Shown here in pieces: positions 1 through 5,642 of a stretch of 5,733 bases of DNA. The notes under the pieces are model-generated. The model was given only the letters and a program-made list of their open reading frames with translations, was not told where the DNA came from and ran no database searches. The stretch covers positions 1 through 5,733 of the forward strand of contig CAYLQA010000079.1 in assembly GCA_964385695.1 (NCBI GenBank), given 5' to 3'. Positions within the stretch are counted from its first letter, which is position 1, and the number at the start of each line of letters is the position of its first letter. Position numbers and translations under genes: made by a program. Source of the DNA: CAYLQA01 sp964385695 (GTDB lineage: Bacteria; Desulfobacterota; Desulfobulbia; Desulfobulbales; Desulfurivibrionaceae).

Positions 1-29
1 ATCAAAATGTTTTTCCCTTTTATATCCAT
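1..29 (-). CDS. Start of an unidentified gene, cut by the window edge
   Basis: Only the first nine codons are visible (MDIKGKNIL, then a split codon). An ATG at 29-27 follows an AAAGGAG ribosome binding site at 43-37 with a 7-nt spacer. That site lies inside the last codons of the endonuclease V gene, whose TAG stop (35-33) is three bases before this ATG. This spacing is what makes the start believable despite the short reading frame. Openings of this kind are common in short-chain dehydrogenases, where a Rossmann glycine motif follows, but nine residues cannot establish a family. It would be the third gene of the capA-nfi unit and probably translationally coupled to nfi. Confidence 0.55.
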
Positions 30-32
30 ACG

Positions 33-713
33 CTAGCTCCTTTGTCGTTTGGCTGCAGCTACCAGCTGATCGGCCAGTCGGGTCGGTTCGGGCAGCCGAT
101 AGCGAGTGGCGCAGGCCAACACGATTTGTTCTGCCGTAGGAAGGTCAATCTTATGGCCTATACTGACAAAAACCGGTTTAACCCTCTCCCTGGTGCGGAC
201 CACCGACCCCACCTGCTCCTGGTCAATCAAGAGTGGCGCCCTGGCTCCTTTCTCTTGGCCAGGTTCCTGGTAGCTGCCGATTAATCGACTTTTGGCGCAA
301 CCAATGGCCGGCAGGTCAACGAGCAGCCCGAGATGGCTGGCGATCCCAAGGCGGCGGGGGTGGGCAATCCCCTGGCCATCGCATAACAAGACATCGGGCC
401 TGTGCTGGAGATTGCGTAAGGCCATGATAATGGCCGGTGCTTCGCGAAAGGTAAGAAGGCCGGGGATATAGGGAAATTTAAGTTGGCGGACTCCAAGCTG
501 CTGTTCAACAATTACCTGGTCCTCACGGTCCCATAAAACAACCCCGGCCAGGCAGCGCCGATTGTCGGGGGAAAATGCCGCATCAACCCCGGCTATATAG
601 CGAACAGGCTGGGGTGGTTTGACCTGTCTGACTAAGAGGGCTAGTTGTTTCTGGATGGCAATTGCCTGTTTCGGCGTCACCGACCAGTTATGGGGTGGAC
701 GAGGTATCTTCAT
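33..713 (-). CDS. nfi: Endonuclease V (deoxyinosine 3'-endonuclease)
   Basis: This enzyme recognises deoxyinosine, formed by adenine deamination in DNA, and nicks the strand at the second phosphodiester bond 3' of the lesion; it acts in the cytoplasm with magnesium. The 226-residue product spans the whole family length. Visible family motifs are AGVDAAF (41-47) with metal ligand Asp44, the PYIP strand-separating wedge (81-84), TFRE with Glu91, CDGQGIAHPRRLG (111-123) with Asp112 and His118, GCAKSRL (138-144) with Lys141, and the C-terminal YRLPEPTR (205-212). These match the Asp/Glu/Asp/Lys catalytic set of Thermotoga and E. coli EndoV. The ATG at 713-711 lies three bases after the capA stop; a weak GGGA site at 724-721 sits within the final capA codons, so translation is probably coupled to capA. 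All catalytic residues are present and no damage is visible. Confidence 0.97.
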   Translation of the reverse strand: MKIPRPPHNWSVTPKQAIAIQKQLALLVRQVKPPQPVRYIAGVDAAFSPDNRRCLAGVVLWDREDQVIVEQQLGVRQLKFPYIPGLLTFREAPAIIMALRNLQHRPDVLLCDGQGIAHPRRLGIASHLGLLVDLPAIGCAKSRLIGSYQEPGQEKGARAPLLIDQEQVGSVVRTRERVKPVFVSIGHKIDLPTAEQIVLACATRYRLPEPTRLADQLVAAAKRQRS

Positions 714-716
714 CTT

Positions 717-1985
717 TTATTCCCATTTGAGCCAGAGAGAACCATCCTTGGATGATTCCACTTGGGTGCCGAACTGTTCGCCCTCTCGGTTCAACATATT
801 GATAAGCCACTGCTGGTCGCCGGGACTTGGGTGGATGGTCTGAAAATGTTTGATCTGCATGGGAACCATGCGTAACTGCTCAAGCCTGCCGGAAGCAGGA
901 TCAAAACTTGGAAAATACATCAGGGTGAGATCATCGCGATACTGTTCATAGCCCCCGATTCCTTCATAGTCGTTAAGGAAATCACCGCAGCCATAGAGGA
1001 CAAGCTTGCCCTGGTACACCTCGATCCCTTTGGCGTGGTGGGATGAGTGGCCGTAAATGGCATCAATTCCTGCCTGGTCAATGAGCTTATGGGCAAAGCG
1101 GCGCTGATCAGCGGGAATGGCATAGCCCCAATTGCTCCCCCAATGGAGAGAAAGCAGAACAACATCGCCAGGCTGTTTGAGGGCGGCCACCTCCTTTTTG
1201 ATCCGTAACACCATCTGGTTGGAGAGGTCAGGCAGCAGGTTAACTCCAGGCCTGTCCCGTCCTGCGGACCAGCTGCCCGGAATACCGCTGCTGCCGGAGC
1301 CATAGGCCAAAACCAGCAGGCGTCCTTTGCCGGAGATCTGCAAGATAGCTGGAGCTGCGCTCTGCGCTGGATCCCGGCCGGCGCCAACCGTGGCTATGCC
1401 GGCCTGCTTGAGGACCTCCAAGGTCTCAAGCAAGCCATCATGGCCCCAGTCAAGGACATGATTGTTGGCCAGTACACAGCAATCAAGGCGGGCGGCTGAC
1501 AGACAGGAAATATTTTTGGGATGCATCCGGTAGTTGATCCCTTTGCCCGGCCAAAAATCCTGGCTGCTGGTCACACTGGTTTCCAGGTTGATAATCCGCA
1601 GGTCCGGTTTGATGGTGGCCAGCACTGCCAAGGCATCTCCCCAAATGTAGGAATAAGGCACCGGCTTGCTAATAAGGCCGTTGGTCTTTTCAGCCAGCTT
1701 TACATAGCCATAGGCGCTGCGCAAATAGGGTTCATGAATCACCGGGTCGCTGGGGTGGGGCATCACCTGGTCAATGCCACGGCCGGTCATCACATCACCA
1801 CACAGAAAAAGGGTGATCATATCCAAAGAGTTTTTAGCTTCCATCTGAATAATAGCTTTTTTCTCCGGGATGGCCTCCTTTGTCTGGCTTGGCGCCACGC
1901 CTTGTCCGGCATGGCTTGAGATTGACGCTAGAAATATGGCTGACAAAATAATTCCAGACTGTGTCTTTAGCCATTTAGGGACCAT
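717..1985 (-). CDS. Secreted CapA/PGA_cap-family metallophosphoesterase-like protein
   Basis: The protein belongs to the CapA (poly-gamma-glutamate capsule synthesis, PGA_cap) family, which has a calcineurin-like metallophosphoesterase fold. From the ATG at 1985 it has 422 residues: a signal peptide (lysines at 4 and 7, hydrophobic core about 11-22, likely cleavage after SHA at 26), then a single catalytic domain. Family motifs are CGDVMTGRG (62-70), INLETSVT (132-139), LANNHVLDWG (172-181), SLHWGSNWG (279-287), GHSSHHAKG (312-320) and YGCGDFLND (331-339), a full metal-site set. An in-frame TTG at 2003 would add six residues but has no ribosome binding site; GAGG at 2001-1998 lies 12 nt before the ATG, so the ATG is preferred. 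No capB/capC polymer synthase is visible, so a role in poly-gamma-glutamate is not supported here. Many CapA homologues in non-capsulated bacteria have unknown substrates. It probably acts in the periplasm. Confidence 0.9.
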   Translation of the reverse strand: MVPKWLKTQSGIILSAIFLASISSHAGQGVAPSQTKEAIPEKKAIIQMEAKNSLDMITLFLCGDVMTGRGIDQVMPHPSDPVIHEPYLRSAYGYVKLAEKTNGLISKPVPYSYIWGDALAVLATIKPDLRIINLETSVTSSQDFWPGKGINYRMHPKNISCLSAARLDCCVLANNHVLDWGHDGLLETLEVLKQAGIATVGAGRDPAQSAAPAILQISGKGRLLVLAYGSGSSGIPGSWSAGRDRPGVNLLPDLSNQMVLRIKKEVAALKQPGDVVLLSLHWGSNWGYAIPADQRRFAHKLIDQAGIDAIYGHSSHHAKGIEVYQGKLVLYGCGDFLNDYEGIGGYEQYRDDLTLMYFPSFDPASGRLEQLRMVPMQIKHFQTIHPSPGDQQWLINMLNREGEQFGTQVESSKDGSLWLKWE

Positions 1986-2074
1986 AAGATTATGATGCCT
2001 CAAACAAAGTTAAAATGGAAGCCCAAATTTTGCTTATTGTTTAACTGTGTGGTGTCATGGCTAGAGTTTTCTAT

Positions 2075-3301
2075 CTAGGAATTTTTAAATTGCTGGAGCA
2101 CAGTCAGGACAAAATCGATATCTTTTGGGGTATGGCCGGCGGAAACTTGAAACCTTATCTCTTCATCTCCCCTGGGCACTACCGGATATTTCAGGCCGGT
2201 TGCCAGGATGCCGTTTTGAAAAAGATACTCCACCAGCAGGACCGTTTTTTCAGTATTGCGAATCAAGAGAGGAACAATGGGGTGCTCACCGCTAATAACA
2301 TCAAGACCAAGCTCCATCAGCCCTGCTTCCAGGCGTTTCGTCAGTGTGCGCAGCTTTTCAAGCAGGGCACACCCCTCAGGACTATCAAGAATGTCCAGAG
2401 ACTTACAGGCGGCAGCTGCCTCGGCAGGGGTGATCGGATTTGAATAAATATAAAAAGGTGCCGTCTCCCGCAGATACTCTATGATAGTGCTGCTGCCGGT
2501 AACATAGCCACCATTTACCCCCATGGCTTTACCCAGGGTGGCAACCAGCAGGTCAACCCTGGTATCGGTATATTCCTCGGTTCCCCGACCGGTTTGGCCA
2601 AAGGCCCCCACCCCATGGGAGTCATCAACAATGGTGATGATTCCCTCTGCAAAGTTCTGCTCATAGCGCTGACAGGTGGCAACCAGTTTGTCCAGGGGGG
2701 CATAATCACCACGCATACTGAAAATGCCGTCACTGACCACAAGGACTCTTTTGCCTGAACCAATGGCCTGTTGTAACTTTGTTTCCAGGTTCTCCATGTC
2801 AAGATGACCATAGATCTGTTTTGCTGCCGGTCGGGATAGCTTGATAGCATTGATGATGCAGTTGTGATTCAGGGCATCACTGATGACAATGGTTTCCGGA
2901 GTGATAAGAGCCGGCAACACAGCCATAACACTGCTATATGCACTACTGAAGAGCATGGCCGCTTGCCTGTGATGGAATGCTGCCAATCTCTTTTCAAGCT
3001 GCACATGTGGTTGGTAGGTGCCGCTGATAAAGCGGACAGCACCGGGACCGGTGCCAAAATTTTCGGCCGTCGTCTCTTCTGCCGCAATAACCTGCCGGTT
3101 GCGTGATAGTTCAAGGTAGGAGTTGGAGTTCATTTGTAGAAACTCTTTTTCCCCCTGACCCTCTAAATAAAGGCGCGGCCCCCAATTGTCCTGAGCTGCT
3201 TTCACCCCGCAGATGATTGTCTCCCTGCCCTTGAGGGTACCCTGTGTTTGACGTTCTGCAAGCTGGGCCTTGAGTTTTATTTCAAGTGCTTTCGTGGTCA
3301 T
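2075..3301 (-). CDS. kbl: Glycine C-acetyltransferase (2-amino-3-ketobutyrate CoA ligase), PLP-dependent
   Basis: This is an alpha-oxoamine synthase-family PLP enzyme that, paired with Tdh, should cleave 2-amino-3-ketobutyrate with CoA into glycine and acetyl-CoA. The 408-residue length is slightly above the roughly 400 typical of Kbl. Visible motifs are SNSYLELS (59-66), VRFISGTYQPH (89-99), ISDALNH (140-146, His stacks on the PLP ring), DGIFSMRGD (191-199), VDDSHG (225-230, Asp226 and His229), the Schiff-base lysine in TLGKAMG (Lys258), and TGLKYPVVPRG (368-378) followed by Arg383. The loop after the lysine (GKAMGVNGGY) is one residue shorter than in E. coli Kbl. A strong GGAGG site (3315-3311) lies 9 nt before the ATG, and the gene follows tdh by 30 nt. 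Other AONS enzymes (serine palmitoyltransferase, 8-amino-7-oxononanoate synthase, aminolevulinate synthase) share the fold; the tdh neighbour favours Kbl. Confidence 0.85.
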   Translation of the reverse strand: MTTKALEIKLKAQLAERQTQGTLKGRETIICGVKAAQDNWGPRLYLEGQGEKEFLQMNSNSYLELSRNRQVIAAEETTAENFGTGPGAVRFISGTYQPHVQLEKRLAAFHHRQAAMLFSSAYSSVMAVLPALITPETIVISDALNHNCIINAIKLSRPAAKQIYGHLDMENLETKLQQAIGSGKRVLVVSDGIFSMRGDYAPLDKLVATCQRYEQNFAEGIITIVDDSHGVGAFGQTGRGTEEYTDTRVDLLVATLGKAMGVNGGYVTGSSTIIEYLRETAPFYIYSNPITPAEAAAACKSLDILDSPEGCALLEKLRTLTKRLEAGLMELGLDVISGEHPIVPLLIRNTEKTVLLVEYLFQNGILATGLKYPVVPRGDEEIRFQVSAGHTPKDIDFVLTVLQQFKNS

Positions 3302-3331
3302 TAGAGCTTTCCTCCGTTATTTTACATGCAC

Positions 3332-4270
3332 TTAAGAGAGTTTGTTGATCATCTCTCTCGTCATGGTCGCTAAGTCGTATTCAGGTTGCCAGCCCCATTG
3401 TTTACGGGCTTCACTATCATCCATTTTATTGGGCCAGGAGTCGGCAATGGCCTGGCGAAGTAAATCAACCTCATAGGTCATGGTGAAATCCGGGATACTT
3501 TTTTTGATTTCTCCAAAAATATCTTCCGGGGCAAGACTCATGGCCGTTACATTAAAACTATTACGGGTGATGAGCCTGGCCGGATCCGCCTCCATTAAGG
3601 TGATGGCAGCCCGCAAGGCATCTTTCATATACATCATGTCCAGCCGGGTGCCTTTGCCCAGAAAACAACGATATTTTTTATGTTTGATGGCTGCATAAAA
3701 AATTTCAACAGCATAATCTGTGGTGCCGCCGCCCGGCCTGGTTTCATAGGAGATCAGACCGGGGAAACGCAGGCCTCTGGTATCCACTCCATATTTCTGG
3801 AAGTAGTAATCGCAGAGCAGTTCTCCGGTGAGTTTGGTAATACCGTACATTGACCCGGGGCGCTGAATAGTGAGCTGGGGGGTGTTGTCAGGGGGCGTTG
3901 ACGGGCCGAAGGCGCCGATGGAGCTGGGAAAGAACACTGCGCAGTGGCAGGTGCGGGCAGCCTCAAGCACATTAGTAAGCCCGGTCATATTGATATCCCA
4001 GGCCAGTTGCGGATTCTTTTCAGCCACAGCGGAAAGGATACCAGCGAGATGAAAGATGGTATCGACTTTATGGCTTTTGACAATGGTTGCAAGTGCAGAA
4101 AAGTCGCGGATATCAAAATAGGTGAAGGGGCCGCTATCAAGAAGTTTAGCGGCAGGCTTTGTTTTATGGCCACAGGCAATAACGTTGCCGTCACCATATC
4201 TGTGACGCAGGGCAACTGTTAACTCCGAACCAATCTGCCCAGCCGCACCGGTTATGAGTATTTTTTTCAT
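3332..4270 (-). CDS. tdh: L-threonine 3-dehydrogenase, SDR (epimerase-like) type
   Basis: The enzyme oxidises L-threonine with NAD+ to 2-amino-3-ketobutyrate, the substrate of the next gene product. It is the extended short-chain dehydrogenase form, as in Thermoplasma, Flavobacterium and Cupriavidus, not the zinc-dependent form of E. coli. Its 312 residues begin directly with a Rossmann motif, GAAGQIG (8-14), followed by DIRD (53-56), HLAGILS (74-80), the catalytic serine region PSSIGAFGP (115-123), YGITK with catalytic Tyr142 and Lys146, and the signature TTDYAVEIFY (183-192) plus MMYMKDA (212-218) that separates this type from sugar epimerases. The ATG at 4270-4268 lies 10 nt after the stop of the SixA-like gene, with only a weak AGAG site, so translation may depend on the upstream gene. 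Coupling with kbl forms the two-step threonine-to-glycine route. Confidence 0.9.
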   Translation of the reverse strand: MKKILITGAAGQIGSELTVALRHRYGDGNVIACGHKTKPAAKLLDSGPFTYFDIRDFSALATIVKSHKVDTIFHLAGILSAVAEKNPQLAWDINMTGLTNVLEAARTCHCAVFFPSSIGAFGPSTPPDNTPQLTIQRPGSMYGITKLTGELLCDYYFQKYGVDTRGLRFPGLISYETRPGGGTTDYAVEIFYAAIKHKKYRCFLGKGTRLDMMYMKDALRAAITLMEADPARLITRNSFNVTAMSLAPEDIFGEIKKSIPDFTMTYEVDLLRQAIADSWPNKMDDSEARKQWGWQPEYDLATMTREMINKLS

Positions 4271-4280
4271 AGTGTCTCTG

Positions 4281-4742
4281 TCAGCTGATGTGAGGCATCA
4301 AGGTCCACTTGATAAACCATGTTCCGCTGTCACTACTCTGATCCAGACAGACAATGCCACCGTTCTGAAATTTAAAAACAGTAAGATCGCTTGAACCTGC
4401 CACCAGGTAGGAGGTAAGTTTTTCCATGAAAGGAAGATGGCCCACGTACATGGTGTTGTCCGTATTGCCCAGAGTTGCCGCAAATACTTTAACGTCATCC
4501 AAAGGTTTGATTCCTGATATTTGTTGGATGTTTTTGTCGGACTGCAATGCAGCTGAGAACAGTTTTGCTGTCTGGGCAGCTCTTTTTTTCTCGCTGTGGA
4601 AGATGGTGCCCACCACCACCTGATACCCTTTTGCCACTTGAGCAATTAATTCCACCTCATCAATGCCGGTTTTCGTCAGTCCCTGTTCCGAATCCTGATC
4701 TTTGCTAAAAGATCTGCCATGTTGAACTAAATAAAGTGCCAT
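4281..4742 (-). CDS. SixA-like histidine phosphatase (phosphohistidine phosphatase superfamily)
   Basis: The 153-residue protein is a compact histidine phosphatase of the SixA branch, whose members remove phosphate from phosphohistidine, for example on signalling or phosphotransfer proteins. The expected catalytic pieces are LVQHGRS (5-11) with nucleophile His8, SEKKRAAQTA (50-59) with Arg54, and YVGHLPFMEKL (99-109) with second histidine His102. The usual RHG motif reads QHG, so the first phosphate-binding arginine is a glutamine; I recall such variants among SixA homologues. The frame could open earlier (to 4778), but AGGAGG at 4752-4747, 4 nt before the ATG at 4742, and the position of the first beta strand fix the shorter start. 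It is the first gene of the probable sixA-tdh-kbl operon, 10 nt before tdh. The substrate is unknown, and no phosphotransfer protein lies in the window. Confidence 0.85.
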   Translation of the reverse strand: MALYLVQHGRSFSKDQDSEQGLTKTGIDEVELIAQVAKGYQVVVGTIFHSEKKRAAQTAKLFSAALQSDKNIQQISGIKPLDDVKVFAATLGNTDNTMYVGHLPFMEKLTSYLVAGSSDLTVFKFQNGGIVCLDQSSDSGTWFIKWTLMPHIS

Positions 4743-4746
4743 GATT

Positions 4747-4752
4747 CCTCCT
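4747..4752 (-). promoter_or_regulatory. Ribosome binding site of the SixA-like gene
   Basis: A perfect AGGAGG on the minus strand lies 4 nt before the ATG at 4742. It decides the start against the 12-codon longer reading frame that begins at 4778, since that frame has its own stop-free extension but would run across this site. Confidence 0.8.
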
Positions 4753-4789
4753 GAAAAGACGTATTTTCTCTGAGTCATTAAAAGGTAGT

Positions 4790-4816
4790 AGATTATTCCC
4801 TTATAGGCTTGTGCAA
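4790..4816 (-). promoter_or_regulatory. Possible sigma-70-type promoter for the sixA-tdh-kbl operon
   Basis: On the minus strand TTGCAC (4816-4811) and TAATCT (4795-4790) resemble -35 and -10 boxes and lie about 50 bp before the first gene of the operon. The spacer is only 15 nt, shorter than the preferred 17, so this is a weak prediction. Confidence 0.25.
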
Positions 4817-4904
4817 ATTATTGGGGCCACTTCTCCTTGGAAATTTGCCTTTCGCGCTGGATTTCTTGTTCTTTTTTATGATACGATAAAAGAAACCGTA
4901 AAAT

Positions 4905-4911
4905 AAGGAGG
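4905..4911 (+). promoter_or_regulatory. Ribosome binding site of the 54-residue zinc protein
   Basis: AAGGAGG, a near-perfect Shine-Dalgarno sequence, lies 4 nt before the ATG at 4916. It is a main reason to accept this short reading frame as a real gene and to fix its start. Confidence 0.8.
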
Positions 4912-4915
4912 CCCT

Positions 4916-5080
4916 ATGAGTAACGATATCACCTGTCAGATTTGTAAGCAAACAGTTGCGAAGGTCAAGAAGTGTAAATCCTGTGGCCTTGAGTATTGCG
5001 AAAAATGTCAGAGCCCATCTACTCACCAGGATTTTTGTAAGGATTGCGTGGCAATGGAAGGCGTGGTTTCCAAAGACTGA
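4916..5080 (+). CDS. Small four-CxxC zinc-finger protein (54 residues)
   Basis: This 54-residue protein has not been matched to a named family. It holds eight cysteines as four CxxC pairs: Cys7/10, Cys20/23, Cys28/31 and Cys41/44, with gaps of 9, 4 and 9 residues. The spacing is symmetric and fits two zinc ions, probably in a cross-brace or treble-clef arrangement. The central CKSCGLEYCEKC (20-31) resembles the core of FYVE and related fingers (C-x2-C-G-x3-C-x2-C), though bacterial origin makes direct homology uncertain. There is no signal peptide or membrane segment, so it should be cytoplasmic. Lysines cluster at 11-21 (KQTVAKVKKCK), which might touch nucleic acid. A strong AAGGAGG precedes the ATG. 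It is divergent from the SixA-like gene and faces the 108-residue gene across a shared terminator. The function is unknown; protein or RNA binding are possibilities. Confidence 0.85.
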   Translation: MSNDITCQICKQTVAKVKKCKSCGLEYCEKCQSPSTHQDFCKDCVAMEGVVSKD

Positions 5081-5133
5081 CTGGAAAATCATTCACGCAA
5101 TTTCTCGTGTGTGGACGATTTAAATGTCCTACG

Positions 5134-5178
5134 CCTTGGGAGCAGGAGGCCGTAGGGTTGAATGCTATCGCACGGTCA
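5134..5178 (+). other. Degenerate 3' half of a proline tRNA (anticodon UGG), possible att remnant
   Basis: The order of elements follows the 3' half of tRNA-Pro(UGG): anticodon loop CTTGGGA (5135-5141), 3' anticodon stem GCAGG (5142-5146), variable loop AGGCC (5147-5151), T stem GTAGG (5152-5156), T loop GTTGAAT (5157-5163), T stem GCTAT (5164-5168) and acceptor-like CGCACGG (5169-5175). Read in one frame it gives WEQEAVGLN, close to the peptide WEQEVVGSN known from mis-called ORFs over such tRNA genes. The TTC of the T loop is altered, one T-stem pair is broken, CCA is absent, and no 5' half (D arm, acceptor strand) lies upstream, so this is not a working tRNA. Integrases often duplicate tRNA 3' ends, so it may be an old attachment-site copy. 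The segment can also fold as a 9-bp hairpin (5128-5136 with 5147-5156, one bulge). Confidence 0.6.
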
Positions 5179-5186
5179 TTATGAAT

Positions 5187-5230
5187 AACAAAAAAAGCCA
5201 ACCACTTTTTAGTGGTTGGCTTTTTTTGTT
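5187..5230. terminator. Bidirectional intrinsic terminator
   Basis: A perfect 20-bp inverted repeat (5187-5206 and 5211-5230) encloses a TTTT loop. The GC-rich core GCCAACCACT/AGTGGTTGGC is flanked by seven A on the left and seven T on the right, so each strand reads a strong stem followed by a U tract. It lies between convergent genes: 106 bp after the stop of the 54-residue zinc protein and 35 bp after the stop of the 108-residue gene, and should end both transcripts. Confidence 0.93.
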
Positions 5231-5265
5231 GGAGTGTCTACTGAATTGGAATGTATTGACTTTGT

Positions 5266-5592
5266 CTAGTCCTCAATGGGATGTTCGGCATCACTTAGGG
5301 GCTCATCATCTTCTTCAACGTGATCAATGTCTTGATCTTCGTTTCCGGCAGCTCTTTTCTCAAGCTCTTCTTGTTCCTGCTGCATACGAACTGCTTTTGG
5401 AATTTTCGATTCCGGGAGGATCATTTCTGTGATTTTCTCAATTTCTTCCTGAAGATCCGGGTCATCAAGGCAGATGTCACATTCTGCGGCATGTTGCTCG
5501 ATAAATGAGACCATCCGAGCTGGAGCCATGGTTTCGTTGCTTACGTGGATGTACCACCCTTTAATCTGTTTAATGAGTCTTTCGCACTGCAT
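5266..5592 (-). CDS. Conserved-looking small protein with anti-sigma-like zinc site and acidic tail
   Basis: The 108-residue product is not assigned to a named family. Residues 1-45 fit the layout of zf-HC2/anti-sigma (ZAS) zinc domains: Cys3, then His34-x3-Cys38-x2-Cys41 (HAAECDIC), with two helices between. Residues 43-70 contain EEIEKITEMILPESKIPKAV, and 70-108 form a charged tail very rich in Glu and Asp, probably partly disordered. There is no membrane segment and no sigma-factor gene beside it, so unlike classic anti-sigma factors it would be a free cytoplasmic protein. The ATG at 5592 is the only usable start because an in-frame TAA lies just upstream; its ribosome binding site is poor (AGGT 14 nt away). 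It starts 50 bp after the end of the uvrA fragment and might be read from the same transcript. I recall similar proteins in Desulfobacterota but cannot confirm this. Confidence 0.8.
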   Translation of the reverse strand: MQCERLIKQIKGWYIHVSNETMAPARMVSFIEQHAAECDICLDDPDLQEEIEKITEMILPESKIPKAVRMQQEQEELEKRAAGNEDQDIDHVEEDDEPLSDAEHPIED

Positions 5593-5642
5593 ATTTTTCT
5601 GTGTTTACCTGAGTAATTGATTTGAAAAAAAGCTTATATTTT

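Noticed and set aside
920..1387. 155-residue minus-strand frame within capA
   Set aside because: It is an out-of-frame shadow of the CapA coding sequence, whose own frame carries all the family motifs.
1521..1919. 132-residue plus-strand frame
   Set aside because: It lies opposite the conserved CapA motifs and signal peptide, with no motif or credible ribosome binding site of its own.
4811..4830. Sigma-54-like promoter on the minus strand (TGGCCC and TTTGCA)
   Set aside because: The GG and GC elements are two bases further apart than the fixed -24/-12 spacing, and sigma-54 tolerates almost no spacing change.
4793..5092. 99-residue minus-strand reading frame
   Set aside because: It runs antisense to the cysteine-rich 54-residue gene, which has a strong ribosome binding site and meaningful CxxC spacing; the minus-strand translation has no recognisable motif.
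5128..5156. 9-bp hairpin as a terminator of the 54-residue gene
   Set aside because: The stem is GC-rich but followed by GGTTGAATGC without a U tract, and a much better terminator lies about 30 bp downstream.
5124..5432. 102-residue plus-strand reading frame
   Set aside because: It crosses the tRNA relic, the terminator hairpin and the end of the convergent gene; its early part reads through the tRNA-derived bases, a known source of false genes.
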